DNA from: Tolypeutes matacus
Taxonomy: Eukaryota; Chordata; Mammalia; Cingulata; Chlamyphoridae
Assembly (NCBI GenBank): GCA_026826555.1
Contig: JAKSZT010040190.1
Coordinates: 1,088,596-1,152,595, forward strand
Length of the DNA stretch: 64,000 nt
Direction of reading: 5' to 3'
The stretch's first letter is position 1, and each line of letters begins with the position of its first letter. A model generated the notes under the pieces. The model searched no databases and was not told the origin of the DNA. It saw only the letters and a program-made list of their open reading frames with translations. The position numbers were made by a program, and so were the translations under genes. Below, in pieces: positions 10,650-23,402 of this stretch.

Positions 10650-12380
10650 TGTAAATACTGTAAAAATTATCTTTGACCCTTTCCTTTAGCAATTGGAATG
10701 TTTTGGCTTTTTTTTTTTTTTTTTGAACTTTGCAGACCTTTGCTTTTTTTCCCCTCTTGGTCTCATCTAATGAAATCCCCGCCTCCTCCCCACTGCTTAG
10801 CCTGAGAATGCTGACCTGCTAATTAACCGATGGTGGAGGGAAAGTATTTCCCATATTAGTAAGCTATTACCAAAAAAAAAAAAAAAAAAAAAGTAAGTAA
10901 GCTATTACAACAATAATGTAGTGTAACAAACCATCCTAAAATTCAGGGACTTAAAACAAGGATTTATTCTCATGCACATGGATTTTCTTCTGCTAATTCA
11001 GGATAGATTATGTTGGATAGTGCAGTTTTAGGCTCAGGTGGATTGGGCTTGGTTCTGAGCTACTAGGGAGGTTCAGGTCTGCCCCACCTGAGTTTGTTTT
11101 GAGCTCCAGGGTAAAGGGGCAGCAGTGACCTGGGGCAAGCTCTTCTCTTTGGAGAGCACAAGATCCCAAGTATACCAGTCAGCAGTTGAGCAGAGAAGCA
11201 GAAACACCAGGAAATTTGTATGGTAAGGGATTTAGTGTTCCACAATAGTGTGAGTTGGTTAAACAGTCTGTGAAGTTGTTTTTCTGTGTATGGTTGGAGC
11301 CTGAAGTCAACAGAGTTGGTAGTTGGAGAAAAGAAGATGGATGTGAAGTGGAGGAAACAAGGACAAGCTGCAAGCTAGAGCACACATCAGCCTCTCATCA
11401 CCTCCAGTACTCTATCTTCAATGGGAGGGTCCTGCAGGAGAAGCCAGGGCCCTTCTTCAAAGAACTACACATGTTCCTGGTCCAGGAGCCAGAAGAGCAG
11501 AAGCCGCAGCAGGTGAGCCAGTAGCTATGAAATGTGTGTGCTGCAGCAATGCCTCTGCTCTGACCTTCTGAGCCTAAAGGAAAATGGCCACTCCTTCACT
11601 TCTGCCTTCTAAGCCTTCTCAGAAAGTTTCTTGTGGCCCACATGATCAAGGAGCTATGTGAGGAAAGTAATTTAGGGGAAATGTAGTTCTGGCTTAGCAA
11701 AGATGATGCAGAATGAACCCGCAAATAAGAACATTTAAAGCCATTGCTTACTTTATTTCCACAAATATTCTATTGGTCAAAACAAAATATATGGCTAAGC
11801 GGAGCATGAACCAAGAGAGAAGTATACTCCACCCACAGAGAGAGGAGGTGGAAAAGAATATTTGCTTTACACTATTCCAAACTATCATATTTCCTCTTTT
11901 TCTTTGGCTAAAGAAAAGCAGACACTACTTGAGTCACAAAACTAGCCTTAGGAGCAAAGGCCCTGGTGTCATGACAATGAAGGGATCGTTACTAAATGGA
12001 AAGAAGGGAGCAAAAATGCAAATATTTTGTGAGTACTTGGAATAAGCCTGGGTTCAGAGCTTAGGAAACCACACTGAGGGTGCTTCCCTTTCAGGAAAGG
12101 ACGAACCGAGACAGCACCAGGCCTCCACCAGGGCTTTCTGAGGAGAAAGGAGAGGTGACCACTGCTCACCTGTGGAGGAACAGCAGCTCCTGTGCTCCAC
12201 ACCTAGGTCCTTAAGTCTGGAGAAGGGCTGGAACCTGGGGGACCTAAGGAGCTGAGTGATAGAAAGATTCCAGAGCAAAACCAACCCTACCTTGGAAACA
12301 TCTCCCATTTCTTCATTTCCACATCCAACGTGGCTAAAAAACATCTGTCAAATTATACTTACTAGGAATTATATCAGTCA
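10650..12380. other. no gene recognised
   Basis: Poly(T) at about 10710 and poly(A) at about 10873 mark repeat debris. The part from 10900 to 11170 ('cctaaaattcagggacttaa') resembles an old LTR or DNA-repeat sequence. Open frames at 11255-11524 and 11713-12045 have no family signature and I treat them as chance. Confidence 0.45.
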
Positions 12381-12389
12381 AGACGCGAG

Positions 12390-12600
12390 AACAGATAGTA
12401 TAGGATAATGGTTAAGAGCTTGGGATTTGCTGTGACTAAATTCAGGCTCCTGTGCTGCTGTGTGCCCTTAAGCAAGCCTTTCAACCTCTCTAACCCTCAG
12501 TCTTCTGTTGGGGGGCATTGGGCATTAAGAAGATTAAATAAAGTCACATAAGGCAGTTTTTGACAGATGATACACTCTCTAATGTTAGTTTCATCATTTG
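12390..12600 (+). repeat. MIR
   Basis: The MIR core order is readable: 'ggataatggttaagagcttg', 'aagcaagcctttcaacctct', then 'agaagattaaataaagtcac'. Confidence 0.7.
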
Positions 12601-14240
12601 TGTAAAACAAAAAGTTTCAGGATGTTCCTGGGAGACCTTGGGATCATGACTACTGGCCCTCCCTTTCTCAGCCTTCTGCCCTCCTTCTTATTGTGTCCAC
12701 AGCCTCCGTTAGCCTCTGCTTGGGGTTCTTACCCTTGCAGAAAAGATTATGGTATCTAGACTTTATGATCTAGTCAGTGTTATTTCTCTAGGTGTCTATA
12801 TTTTATGCCTTCCCTCTGATGGAGAAATGAAAGACTTGATGTCCCATCCCACCAGAGGTTGTAAGCTCCTCAAGCAAATCTTAATGACGATGTACCCTCT
12901 GACTTAGCCTAACGGCCCCACTATATTTAAGTATATTACTTTCACATCGAATGCTAGCCTATACCACACATAATAGGCGCACAGCAAAAGTTGGTAAAGT
13001 AGAATTTGAAGAGATAGTAACCATTTCAACATCTTCAGATCACATCATAACTTTAAAATCTCTGTTGCACAAGAGCCATCTCAGATAAGCTCTTTCAGAA
13101 TCCACTTGCTATACCCTGACTCTCAAGAGCCACCCCTTACCTAGCCAAGCTATCTTCCTTGGCCATGTGGTATTTCTACAATTCATCTGTTCATTTACTC
13201 AGCAAACACTCATTAAGCACATGCAAAGCAGGTCTCCATTAATAATTCAGGAAATCATTCCATATTCCTTTATTAAGATTAGAGTTGAAATGGAAAAAGG
13301 GTTTAAATGGTCAATTCCTCATTCTACAAAAGAGAGAACTTAAGTACTTCCTGAGTATTACTTAGAACTGGAGTCTGAAGGTAGAAATACAGCTGTGGTC
13401 TGTTGGGAAGGGCACTGGACTTGGAATAACTTTATACAAGTAATTTTTCCTGAGTTTTGGTTTCCCCACTTGTGGAATCTGAATCATACCTGTATGGAAT
13501 GATGGAAAGCCCTTAATAAATGTTTGTTGAATAAATGAATGGATGGATTTGGGGGAACAGTCTAACCCTTCATTTCAGTGAAGAATTATAGTACAAATGC
13601 CGTACCTGACTGCCCAAATGACACAATGGGAGGGAATCAAGTTTAGAAGGCAGGAGGTGTCCAGATGTCCATTCTTGTTTCAAAGGTTGGATTGTATTTA
13701 TTTTTCTAATACCCCTTCAGAAAATCCACAAAAATGGAAGCACCCCCAGTAAAAGTGGTCCTGGGTCATATTTTTTATTGGCATATTCTGCCTTCCTAAT
13801 ATTTGACTTGGGACACTGTTTTTTATAAGTAGACTTACGGTCCCTAAGAGCAAATCAAATAATGAAGGGGAAACAACCCAGTCAAGTTGGTTGCTAGGGA
13901 GTAGTTTTCAAAAGATAATATTTCTCTAATTCACAACAAGGCCTGGGGAGCAAGTAGAAAATATGTATGTGAGTGTGTGAGTGTGTATACACACGCACAC
14001 ATGTACATGTCACCAAATGCTCGACAGCTTTGGAAAGAAATCCCATAGTGCTTCCCTTTGAGGTCAACTTTGTTTGTATCACAATCACATGTAAGGCTCT
14101 TCCCTCCCTCTTCTCGAAGGCGCTGTGACTTTAAAGGACCTGTGCCAATGTCTCTTCTGTGAAACCTCCACTGATAGATACCCCCAGGTGACCTCTGATC
14201 TGCCTTTTTCTAAAAGCAGCATCTCTTTTCTCGTGAATCT
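12600..14240. other. no gene recognised
   Basis: The sequence is of mixed composition. A short (TG)n/(AC)n stretch lies at about 13965-14010 and a MIR-like tail at about 13390-13545. No exon with convincing splice sites and frame was seen. Confidence 0.45.
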
Positions 14241-14254
14241 TGACAAGTGTAACC

Positions 14255-14765
14255 ATTGGGGAATTTGATGTAATTATGAATTCCAAAAATATAATTGGAT
14301 CATGCTTGTAAACTGATCTGTTAATCTGGGCATGATTAGGTTATGATTAGGGTGTTGAGCCCCACCCCTTGGTGGGTGGGGAATCAAATATAAAAGGCAA
14401 GGCAAGAACAGTTTTGAGTAGCAGTTTTTGAGAAGCAGTTTTGATGTTGGAGAAAAGGCCCCAGAAGACGAGAAGTGAGCCGTTCGCCTGATAGTCTACA
14501 GCTGACCTCGTGGAGGAACCAGAAGAGCTGAGCCCGGAGAGAAACGCAGCCCCGGGAAGAGAGGAACCCAAGAAGCCTGAACCCTGGCAAACGTCGGCAG
14601 CTGTCTTGCTCCAACACGTGGCAGTGGACTGTGGTGAGAGAAGAAACTTAACACTTTATGGCCTGGTATCTGTGGACTTCTCCCCCAAATAAATACCCTT
14701 TATAAAGACCAACCCATTTTTGGTATTTCACATGAGCGCCCCTTTGGCTGACTAATGCGGTAAGT
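14255..14765 (+). mobile_element. MaLR-like LTR (lineage family B)
   Basis: The structure looks like an LTR: a start rich in 'aattatgaattcc', then 'ggggaatcaaatataaaagg' with a TATA-like box at about 14388, and a GC-richer transcribed part with several AG-rich motifs. An AATAAA at about 14690 precedes 'ggtatttcacatgagcgccc' near the end. The family name is unknown to me. It is distinct from family A. Confidence 0.5.
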
Positions 14766-15221
14766 TATATTGCAGTTTAATAGAAGATGGCAGGTTAAAT
14801 GGAAGTAGGGGCCTTGCATCTTTGCTCCTCTGACCAAAAACTACAATGGTGATCTAAAGGTTGCTCAAGGAGGAAAAAAAAAGGGTGTGTGTGTGTGTAA
14901 AAATAAGCAGTGTAAACAGCAGGGACATCTAGAACCCAAGCCTTTCTCAAGACAGTGTTTAGCCAAAGACAGGGTCTTGGCTCTTTGTAACCAATGGCAA
15001 GGCATAAAGATCGTTTTAGCAGCTGGGCGAGGGGCTATTACAATACAGACATCCCTATTAGGTTCTCTGATGCCCAGAAAAACCGAAATATCTATATCTC
15101 TGATGCTCTTGCACTCATCACACAGTGATCTTCAGTGTATTCAGCACAGTCTTCTCAATTGTTCAGTGATCTGCCATATGATTAAAGGCCTTTTTACAGT
15201 CAGGATATACATACAGACTTC

Positions 15222-15739
15222 AGCCTGTTGTGGCTCCTCTGACAACAAACAAGGCTTGACCTCTGGATGAAGGCTCATCCGCATTCCTGACGCTGATGGG
15301 GCTTCTCCCCAGCGGGGTCCTTAGCTGGTAGGCTGGTGCTCCCTTAGAAGGCTCTCCCACATTCTTTATATGTATAAGGTTTTGCACCAGCGTGATTTCA
15401 CTGATGTTCCATGAGCCCTGGCCTCTGACGGAAGGCCCTCTTACACTCGTTACCCTTGAAGGGGTTGTCTCCAGAGTGTGGATCCTCAGATGTCCAATAA
15501 GGTGTGAATTGTGACTGAAAGATTTATCCGCTCCCCTTCCCACATTTCTTACATTTATATGGTTTCTTTTCCATGAGGTGGATCTTTTGCCATTTTAATT
15601 TGTCCTTGTATTGTAAAGTTTCTCCAACCCTTGGATCGTGGAAAACATCTTCACTGAGTCTGCTGGATGTATTCCTTGATGAATAACTGGAGAAATCTGC
15701 ATTGGAGCCAGAGCCCCTTCATATTCCTGGTCTTTGCTC
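15222..15739 (-). pseudogene. SCAN-type C2H2 zinc-finger pseudogene, terminal exon (copy 1)
   Basis: On the minus strand an acceptor (attgttttag) ends at 15740. The exon then encodes a linker like that of copy 2 (VFHDPRVGE, then KLKWQK), followed by KPYKCKKCGKG, KSFSHNSHLIGHLRIHT and further finger remnants in shifting frames. Relative to ZKSCAN8, the sequence jumps from finger 1 directly to a finger resembling number 5 (SHSSHLIGH), so about four fingers are lost by internal deletion. Several frameshifts and stops follow. No SCAN exon was found upstream up to 18.8 kb. It is closest to the copy at 21.8-22.55 kb and both resemble ZKSCAN8. Function is lost. Confidence 0.8.
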
Positions 15740-15839
15740 CTAAAACAATACGTGAGAACTTAAAATATATAAGTAAATGTTTCTTGTTATTAAATCCATA
15801 AGATACAAATAAAAACATTAAGTATTTCATTAATTTATT

Positions 15840-18820
15840 CATTCAACAGCTACCATAGGCCAGACATTCTGATACTCTAGGAGCAAAACCAAGTAAAGCC
15901 TTCATAGAGCAAGTAGTGAGGGAGGCAAATCTACATCTAATAATCATGTCAACAAAGGTAAACTTTCTACTGTAAGTGTCACAATGTTATGAATGTTTAA
16001 AACAGGAGATTTCAATCTAGTTAGGGAGATCAGGGAAGGCCTTTTTGAGAAAGAGACAACTGAGCTGAGATCTAAAGAATGGGTAGGAGTTAACTGGGCA
16101 TAAGGAAGGGACAATCATCTCAGAGGGAACAGCATCTACAGAGGACTTATAGGGAAAGAGAGTATGCACAGTATGAAACGCTCAAAGAAAGTCAGGGAAG
16201 AGTATGCAGATAGCAAGGGGGATCATGGTACAAGATGAGGTTGCAAAAGCAGGTGGAGGCCAGACCATCCACGACCTTGTAGGACAGGCTAAGGAATTCT
16301 GTCTTTCCCCTAGAACCCTGGAAACTACTGAAGGATTTTAATCAACAGTAAGCAACATATGCACTTAGGAAAGGTTATCCTGACTGCAGTTTGATGAGCA
16401 GATTGGAGCAGGACAAGAATAGATAGAGAGTTAGGAGACTCTTGTAGTCATCTAAGCAAGAAATGATGGCCATCTGGAATACAGTGGTGATGAGAGGGTG
16501 ATGGAAGTGGTGATGGAGAGACAAGTCACAGATCCAGCAAACTAGCCCGGGATAGATCAAACCATAAAGCTAGAGGGACTTGTTCAATACTTGTTCCAAA
16601 AGCAATGAGTAGTAATAATAATATCCAGCACGTGCTAAGAACTTATGTCTCAAGCATCACATTAAGCTCTTTACCTACACCATCTTCTGCAATTTTCAAA
16701 GCAACCCAATGAGATAGGTACTATCGTTACCCCACAATTGATATTACTGGTTCTGAGCAGAATTCTATTGCTTTTCTAAAGTCTGCTGAGTAGTGGAACA
16801 AGGATTCAGTCTGTTGGATTTCAGAACCTACATTCCCACTAACTACTGTACTCTAACATTATTCCTACTATAATAAATGCCCAATGTACCAAAGACATTT
16901 AAATCTTTATATTATTGTTTGTACCCTCTATAAGGATGAAATGCATTATTTTTTTACATCATAAAAAATTTAAAGTTCTCATTCCTTTTATTTTTTATGG
17001 TGAAAAACATTTATTGATAAATTCTTTGTGCTCCAAGCTAAAATTCTCATTCCTTTTAAGTTATTTTTGGAGAATGCAGAAAGAAAAGGAATTTGAGTTT
17101 TTGTTTTTTGAGAGAGAAAACAAGAGACTAAGAAGTGTGAGTAACTCAATTTATAAGGAATAAGTTTCTCTTGTAACTCAGTTATCTTTTCAGTAGAATT
17201 CTGGTCTTAGTTAATTTCAGGACTGGGACATTCGCAAATACCTCAGAGCTCTGAGGCAACGAGTTTATTATAAAATGGATGAGTAGGTGACAGAATGAAC
17301 TTGAGCTATTCCAGTGTTTCCGCTTCACCAAACAAGTTATTTGATTTTCAAAGAGAATATCCCTGCGTTCTTTTCTCTATGTTCTGTTACCTCAGCAGTA
17401 CTTTGAATTTCTTTAAAATGGACTCTTCTACTGGCAGCACAAATAATATTTTATTTTGATGTAACAGCCAAGAAAAACATACATTTTGATATAACTTACT
17501 CTACCCAGCATCCTTTAAAAAAAATTATATCACTTCTGTGAAATAAGTTATTCATATGGTGCTATCTGCTTTTCTGCCTTTCCCTTCATATCAAAATCCT
17601 ATTCATTCTCTAAAGTTCCACCTAATTCCTACCTTTTTAATATAGACTTTCTCAGTTCTCCCAAGATTGTTTCTTGATCTTGCTCATTTGTTTTTCTCAT
17701 TAGGTTGTAAATTGATAATGTTTGAATTTGTGTTATACTCACTTTTTGTATATACCTTTAATAAAATACATGACACATATGTACTCAATAATCATTTTTT
17801 CAAGTTTAATAACTTCAGAAATCTGTACTGGGCTAAGTCACTGTGAAGAGGACTGTTACATCTGGCTTTTGAAAGCTCTTTATGCTCTGAGGTTAGGAAA
17901 GGACATGAAAGTCAAATTATTACACATTTACAGTATGTCTTATTACATTTACTTGAAGTAAACCATGAAATATCCTATTTAAAAAATTTCCTCATTATAG
18001 TTTTCCGCTTTCTGCAGACAACCTATGAAAAGACCAAAGAAGGCTTCTTCTTGTTTCTATGTTGTTTTCTCTGCCATTAAATGTAACCCTCTTATGAGGC
18101 AGTCACTCTCCAGATAAGTACATTCAAATAACGTCAGGGCTCAGAGAGAGAATGAAGCTGGGTGGTAGGGATTGGAATGAACTGGAGAGCTCATGCCTTA
18201 TCTACAGGGGGGCACTGACAAACGACTGGGCCAGTGATGCCAGATCTTCATTTTTCAAAATAAATGGAAATGCAGATTTGTATGTAAAATCTATAAATTT
18301 TTAAAAGTTGGAAACAATTCAATTCTTTAAAAACAATGAACTACATAAATATCTGTCAAATGTAGGCATTGTTCCTACTGCCAGAAAGCTTAACATATCA
18401 GCACATTCCATGGTAGAATTCATGCAATTTAATGATGAATGTTGAAAGTTCATGTCCTCAAATGTACATGTCCTCTATGAAAGTCTTGGATCTATATATT
18501 TTAAGTTTTAAGGTGTCTAACTTCAAGGAAATTTAATGTTGTATCCACTTCTGTGTCAAGATTACTTATTTTTTGTCACAGTATTTAATGGCTGTTCCCT
18601 CTGACCTATAGACTTCAACCTCCCAAGTATTTCCAACTTGAGCCTTGAAACAAGGCTGAATGAAATAAATATTTTGATGGCAGTGAGGGCAAACAATTAA
18701 CTTTAACCTCTCCTGAGTTTTCTTGCTTGGTATGTTATTTGTACCATCCCTATAAAAATATGAATATAATGAAATATACCAATTTTTATTTCACTGGCAG
18801 AAATTTTCTAAGTCATCAAT
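15840..18820. other. no gene recognised
   Basis: AT-rich intergenic sequence. The part from 16000 to 16560 contains an old interspersed repeat ('ggccagaccatccacgacct') that also seems present at about 40010-40560. A MIR-like segment on the minus strand lies at 16620-16850. No exon structure was seen. Confidence 0.45.
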
Positions 18821-18829
18821 TTTTTTGTT

Positions 18830-20285
18830 TTTAAACAAATCAATTTTATTGATACATATTAATAAAGCATACAATTCATCCAAAGTGTACAATCAATGGT
18901 ATTTAGTGTAATCACATAGTTGTGCGTTCATCACTTCAATCATTATTAGACCATTTTCATTATTTCAATAATAATAAATAACAGATAAACAAACAAGAAA
19001 ATTCCTCACCTCTCAAATCTCTCTATGCTTCCCCCACTGTACATAGCTGCTATCTCTGGCTATTCTATCCAAAGTACATAATCAATGGCTTTTAGTACAG
19101 TCATCATCTCAAAAATTTTATTTTATTTTATTTTATTATTATTATTTTTTAAAAGATTTTATTTATTTATTCATTTATCCCCCCCTTGCTGCTTGTGCTC
19201 GCTGGGTCAGCTAACCACGCCGTGGGGGCGGGCTTGCCTTCACCAGGAGGCCCCGGGTTCGGTTCCCGGGGCCTCCCATATGGTAAACGGGAGCCCTAAT
19301 GATTGAGCCACAGCCGCTTCCCTCAAAAATTTTAGAACCATTTCATTATTCCAAAAAGAAAGACTCCACATCCCTTAGCATCCCTTCCTCAGACCTACAT
19401 TACCACTAACTTCATTTCATCTTTATAAGTTGATTTATAATTACATTTCATATAAATGAAATCATACAATATGTAGTACTCCGGTCTCTTTCACTTAGTA
19501 TGATGGTTTTTTTTGGTCTGATATTAACATTTTGTTGTATTAACTTACATTTGTTCAGCTTCAAAGAAAAAATGGTCATATATGCAATTCTACCCATATT
19601 CATATTTCACATATTTATATTTCACATAATATATTTAGTTCAGAATAGGGCAATCATACAGTATTTGTCCTTTTTGTCTGGCTTGCATCACTCAATATAG
19701 TGTCCTCCAGGCTTATCCATGTTGTCATATGTTTTGTAACTTTTTTTTTTCTATTTACTTTCTTTTCATGACTTCATTTCTTCTTAGCCTGCATAATATT
19801 CCATCGTGTGTTTACTCCACAATTTGTTTACCCATTATCAGTTGATGGACACCTGGGTTGTTTCCAGCTTTTGGCTATCGTGAATAATGCTGCTGTGAAC
19901 ATCGGTGTGCAGATGTCTATTCATGTCACCCGTTCTGAGTTCTTTTGGGTATATACCTAGCAATGGTATTACTGGGTTCCATGGCAAGTCTATATTCAGC
20001 TTCCTTCAGAACTGCCAAACAGTCCTCCATAGAGGCTGTACCATTCTACATTTTCACCAACAGTGAATAAGTGTTCCTATCTCTCCATATCCTCCCCAAC
20101 ATTTATAGTTTTCCAACTTTTTAATAGCAGCCAGTCTAATAGGTGTGAAATGATATCCCAGTGTAGTTTTGATTTACATTTCCCTAATCGCTAGTGATGT
20201 TGAACATTTTTTTCATGTGTTTCTTTGCCATTTGTATTTTTTCTTTGGACAGTTGTCTTTTCAAGTCTTTTGCTCATTTTTAAAT
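18830..20285 (-). mobile_element. L1 3' part, 5'-truncated
   Basis: On the plus strand 'gacacctgggttgtttccag' and 'gggtatatacctagcaatgg' are the reverse complement of the L1 ORF2 C-terminal region. A lineage-type 3' UTR continues to about 18830. The frame is broken. A SINE is nested at 19121-19321. A younger relative is at 60397-61122. Confidence 0.85.
19121..19321 (-). mobile_element. tRNA-Ala-derived SINE nested in L1, with TSD
   Basis: A complete copy in minus orientation. The 13-bp duplication ctcaaaaatttta flanks it at 19108-19120 and 19322-19334. The tail side also carries (TTTTA)n. Confidence 0.9.
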
Positions 20286-21158
20286 CAAGTCCTCAAAACA
20301 GTAAAAAGCGTCTTTCATTCAAAGTCAGAGTGGAAGACAACATCAATGCTTCTCAGACTGTCTATTCCAAAGGCTGAAAGGATAAACATAATGGGGACAT
20401 AAGCATCCATATGATTATGGTGGACAGTAAGGGGACTGAGCTTGAGGTATCTACTGGCTTTTCAAGAAAGTTAGAGGGATGCAGAAAGAACACTGCAGAC
20501 TCTGGTACCTGATGTCTTTTCAAAATCTCAATTTGTGAGCAAGTCTAATGAGTGCTGGCTGACTAAAAGTATTTCTGGAATTTTTTCCACCTAGAGATAA
20601 ACTGGAGGAGAGATGTGCATTACTGAGATTAAAAAAAAAAAAAAGACATGAATAAAGAGCAGAGAGGGAGACACAGGCATACATTATAACATTTACCTAA
20701 AACCTATAACTTTCCCCTAGGTTGACAAAATGAGCAAGTCATGTCCTTGAGAAGTCATTTTTAAACTTAACTTACCTAGTGTCTCTCTGATTTATGTAAC
20801 TTTAAAAACAGCCTCATGTTCCCCACTGCTCGAGCAAATGCCATGCAATGGGTTGGCCTAAACAATGGGAATTTAATGGTTCACAGTTTTGAGGTGAGGA
20901 AAAAAAGTCCAGATCAAGGTTATCATCAAGGCAATGCGGCTCCCTAAAGCCTGTGGTGTTCTGGGGCTGGCTGCCGGCAGCCGTGGTCCTCGCCTTCTGG
21001 GACCCAGTGGTGTTCAGTTTCTGGCTGCTTGTACTGTATCTTTCTCTCTCCCTTTCTGAATTTCATGCTACTTATAAAGGATTCCAGTAACAGGACTAAG
21101 ACCAATCCTGACTGAGGTGGGCCACACCTTAACTGAAGTAACCTCATCAAAAGTCCTA

Positions 21159-21253
21159 CTGGGGAGCAGATGTGGCTCAGTGGTTGAGTGCCTGCTTGCC
21201 ATGTATCAGGTCCTGGGTTCAATCCCTGGTACTTCCTTGAAAAAAAAAAAAAA
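21159..21253 (+). mobile_element. tRNA-Ala-derived SINE, short form
   Basis: 'ggggagcagatgtggctcag' opens the copy and 'gggttcaatccctggtactt' is its B-box region. The A tail leads into a microsatellite. Confidence 0.85.
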
Positions 21254-21254
21254 G

Positions 21255-21301
<47 letters not shown>

Positions 21302-21310
21302 GTGTGTCTT
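21254..21310. repeat. (TA)n-(CA)n-(TA)n microsatellite
   Basis: An alternating TA block, then at least ten CA units, then TA/TG units, grown from the A tail of the adjoining SINE. It is likely polymorphic. Confidence 0.9.
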
Positions 21311-22604
21311 AATTTACAATGGGTGCACGCCTACAGGAATGGATTACATTTAAGAACATGTATTTCTGGGGTGCATACAGCTCCAAACCACCTCACCCAC
21401 TCATCCTGGTCATTTCTTCTTTGCAGAGCACACTGTTCAATATCTGAGAGCCATGAATCATCAGGATATTCAGGGTATGTGATGACAGCAACTTCAAGAA
21501 ACAAAAGTGCCAAAGGCTCACAAAGGAGAAAAGTGAAAAAGAATGGAAGAAAGAAGCAGCACCACCCACAGCAGGCTTAGGCCAATATGTGAGCAGACTG
21601 CTCCAAAGACAAGTTACCAGCTTCTTCCAGTACTAGGTACAATAACAGAATCTCTTACAGTTTAGAAGTAATGGAGATAACATATTGCTGATTTCTTACA
21701 TTTATTACACAGTGATGGGGTCTGTATTCAGCACAGCTTTCTAAAGTGTTCAGTAATGCTGTACTTCAGTAATTCTGATTAAGAATCTTCTTGAGATCAG
21801 GATATAGACACAGACTTCTGTCCTCTGTGGATCCTCTGATGACGAACAAGGCTTGACCTCTGAGTGAAGGCTCGTCCACATTCCTCAGTGATGCGGCTTC
21901 TCCTCATTGTGGATCCTCAGGTTCTGAGTAAGACTGGTGCTCCCGTGGAAGGCTTTCCCACATTCCGTGACGTGGGAAATCTGTAAGGTTTTTCCCCAGT
22001 GTGACTTCTCTGATGTTCCATGATGTTCCTCTGACTGAAGGCCCTCACACACACATTATAGTTGAAGGGTTTTTCTCCAGTGTGGATCCTCAGATGTCCA
22101 ATAACGTGTGAACTTTGACTCAGGTTTCTACCATATTCTTTACACCCATCAGGTCTCTTCCCACTATGGATCTTCTGATGAAGAACCAGGCCTGTGTTTT
22201 GACTAAAGGCTTTCCCACATTTGGTATACTGATAACGTTTTATTTCATTATGAATTTCTTAGTGTGAAAGAAGGGCTGATCTGTAACTGATGGCTTTTCC
22301 ACACTGATACATTTATATAAGATTTCTACCTAGTGTGAGTGTCGAACAAGCCCTGAACTCTGAGCAAAAGTCTTCCCACACTCTTTACATTTATGTCGTT
22401 TTTCTCCTATGAGGTTGACCTTTTGCCATTCTAATTTACTCTCAAATTGAAAAATTTCTCCACATCTTGGATTCTGGAAAACACTCAGTGAGTTATTTTC
22501 TGCAGAAATCTGTTCTGGAGCCAACTCACCAGTCATATCCTTGGACAACCTCCTGAAAGGGCAGGTAGATTATTTAAATGCCACATGCTCCATATAAGTG
22601 TTTT

Positions 22605-22705
22605 TTTTTTTTTTTTTTTTTTTTACCGGGAGGTCCAGGGGATCAAACCCGGGTCCCTCCATATGGGAGACGGACGCCCAACCAGTTGAGCCACATCCGA
22701 CCCCC
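22605..22705 (-). mobile_element. tRNA-Ala-derived SINE, short form, with TSD
   Basis: A long T tail leads to 'gggaggtccaggggatcaaa', with the head end at 22705. The TSD taagtgtttt lies at 22595-22604 and 22706-22715. The element sits in the intron of the copy-2 pseudogene. Confidence 0.9.
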
Positions 22706-23049
22706 TAAGTGTTTTGATGAAAGATTAGCAATAGCAATTGGTATTACTGAATGCTAACTATGCATCAGGGACTGTACTAAATAACCAAGAGATATCTATC
22801 CTAATGGTTTTAAGACACTCAAGGTCCCTATCATAGAGAGAGAAAAATAAATGAAAGGCTCTTGAACCCCAGCCCACATCTAAAAATTCAGAGTGGCAGG
22901 AAGGAAAATGAAAATTTCTCAAGAGTCTTTCGAAGGGTTCTCAATGAACCATAGCTTGCAGTATTCACCCCCTTGTGCAGTTCCACCCATACATTATCTT
23001 GGCTGCCCTGGGACTTATCCAAAAGAATATAGTGGAAGATATGCTGTGC

Positions 23050-23402
23050 CAGTTCAAAGACTAAGACTTAAGAAAAGTACTTTGTGTTTTTGAGAGCCCT
23101 GTCTGGTTACCCTGCTAGAGAGATTATGTGAAGAGGACACATGGAGATTGAGAAAGAGTCCCAATCTCAGAGTCCCGCTAAGCCCAGTTTTCTAGCCATC
23201 TCCTGCTCAGGTGCCAGACATATGAATAAAGCATCTTGAGTACTGCAGTCTAGGCTACAGTACCAACCAACATCATGTGCAGCAGAAGAACCACTCTACT
23301 TATTCCAGTCAACCCACAGAACAGTGAGAGGTAATATAATGATTGTTACCTTATGCCACTAAGTTTTGTGGTGGTTTGTTACATAGAAATGGATAACTAA
23401 AA
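23050..23402 (+). mobile_element. MLT1-type LTR
   Basis: The 3' end 'ttatgccactaagttttgtg', then 'ttgttacatagaaatggata' and 'actaaaac', is typical of MLT1. The 5' boundary is approximate. Confidence 0.65.

Larger units (their letters stand above)
20845..21395 (-). mobile_element. MaLR-like LTR (family A) split by a SINE
   Basis: In minus orientation it shows the same landmarks as the copy at 848: 'ggtgggccacaccttaactg', 'aggaatggattacatttaag' and 'ggggtgcatacagctccaaa'. A SINE and its microsatellite interrupt it at 21159-21310. Confidence 0.6.

Noticed and set aside
11255..12045. Open frames at 11.25-12.05 kb as a possible small gene
   Set aside because: No family signature, no convincing splice sites or island, surrounded by old repeats.
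21117..21580. Frame with Tyr/Ile and Thr/His repeats at 21.1-21.6 kb
   Set aside because: It reads through a SINE tail and a TA/CA microsatellite.
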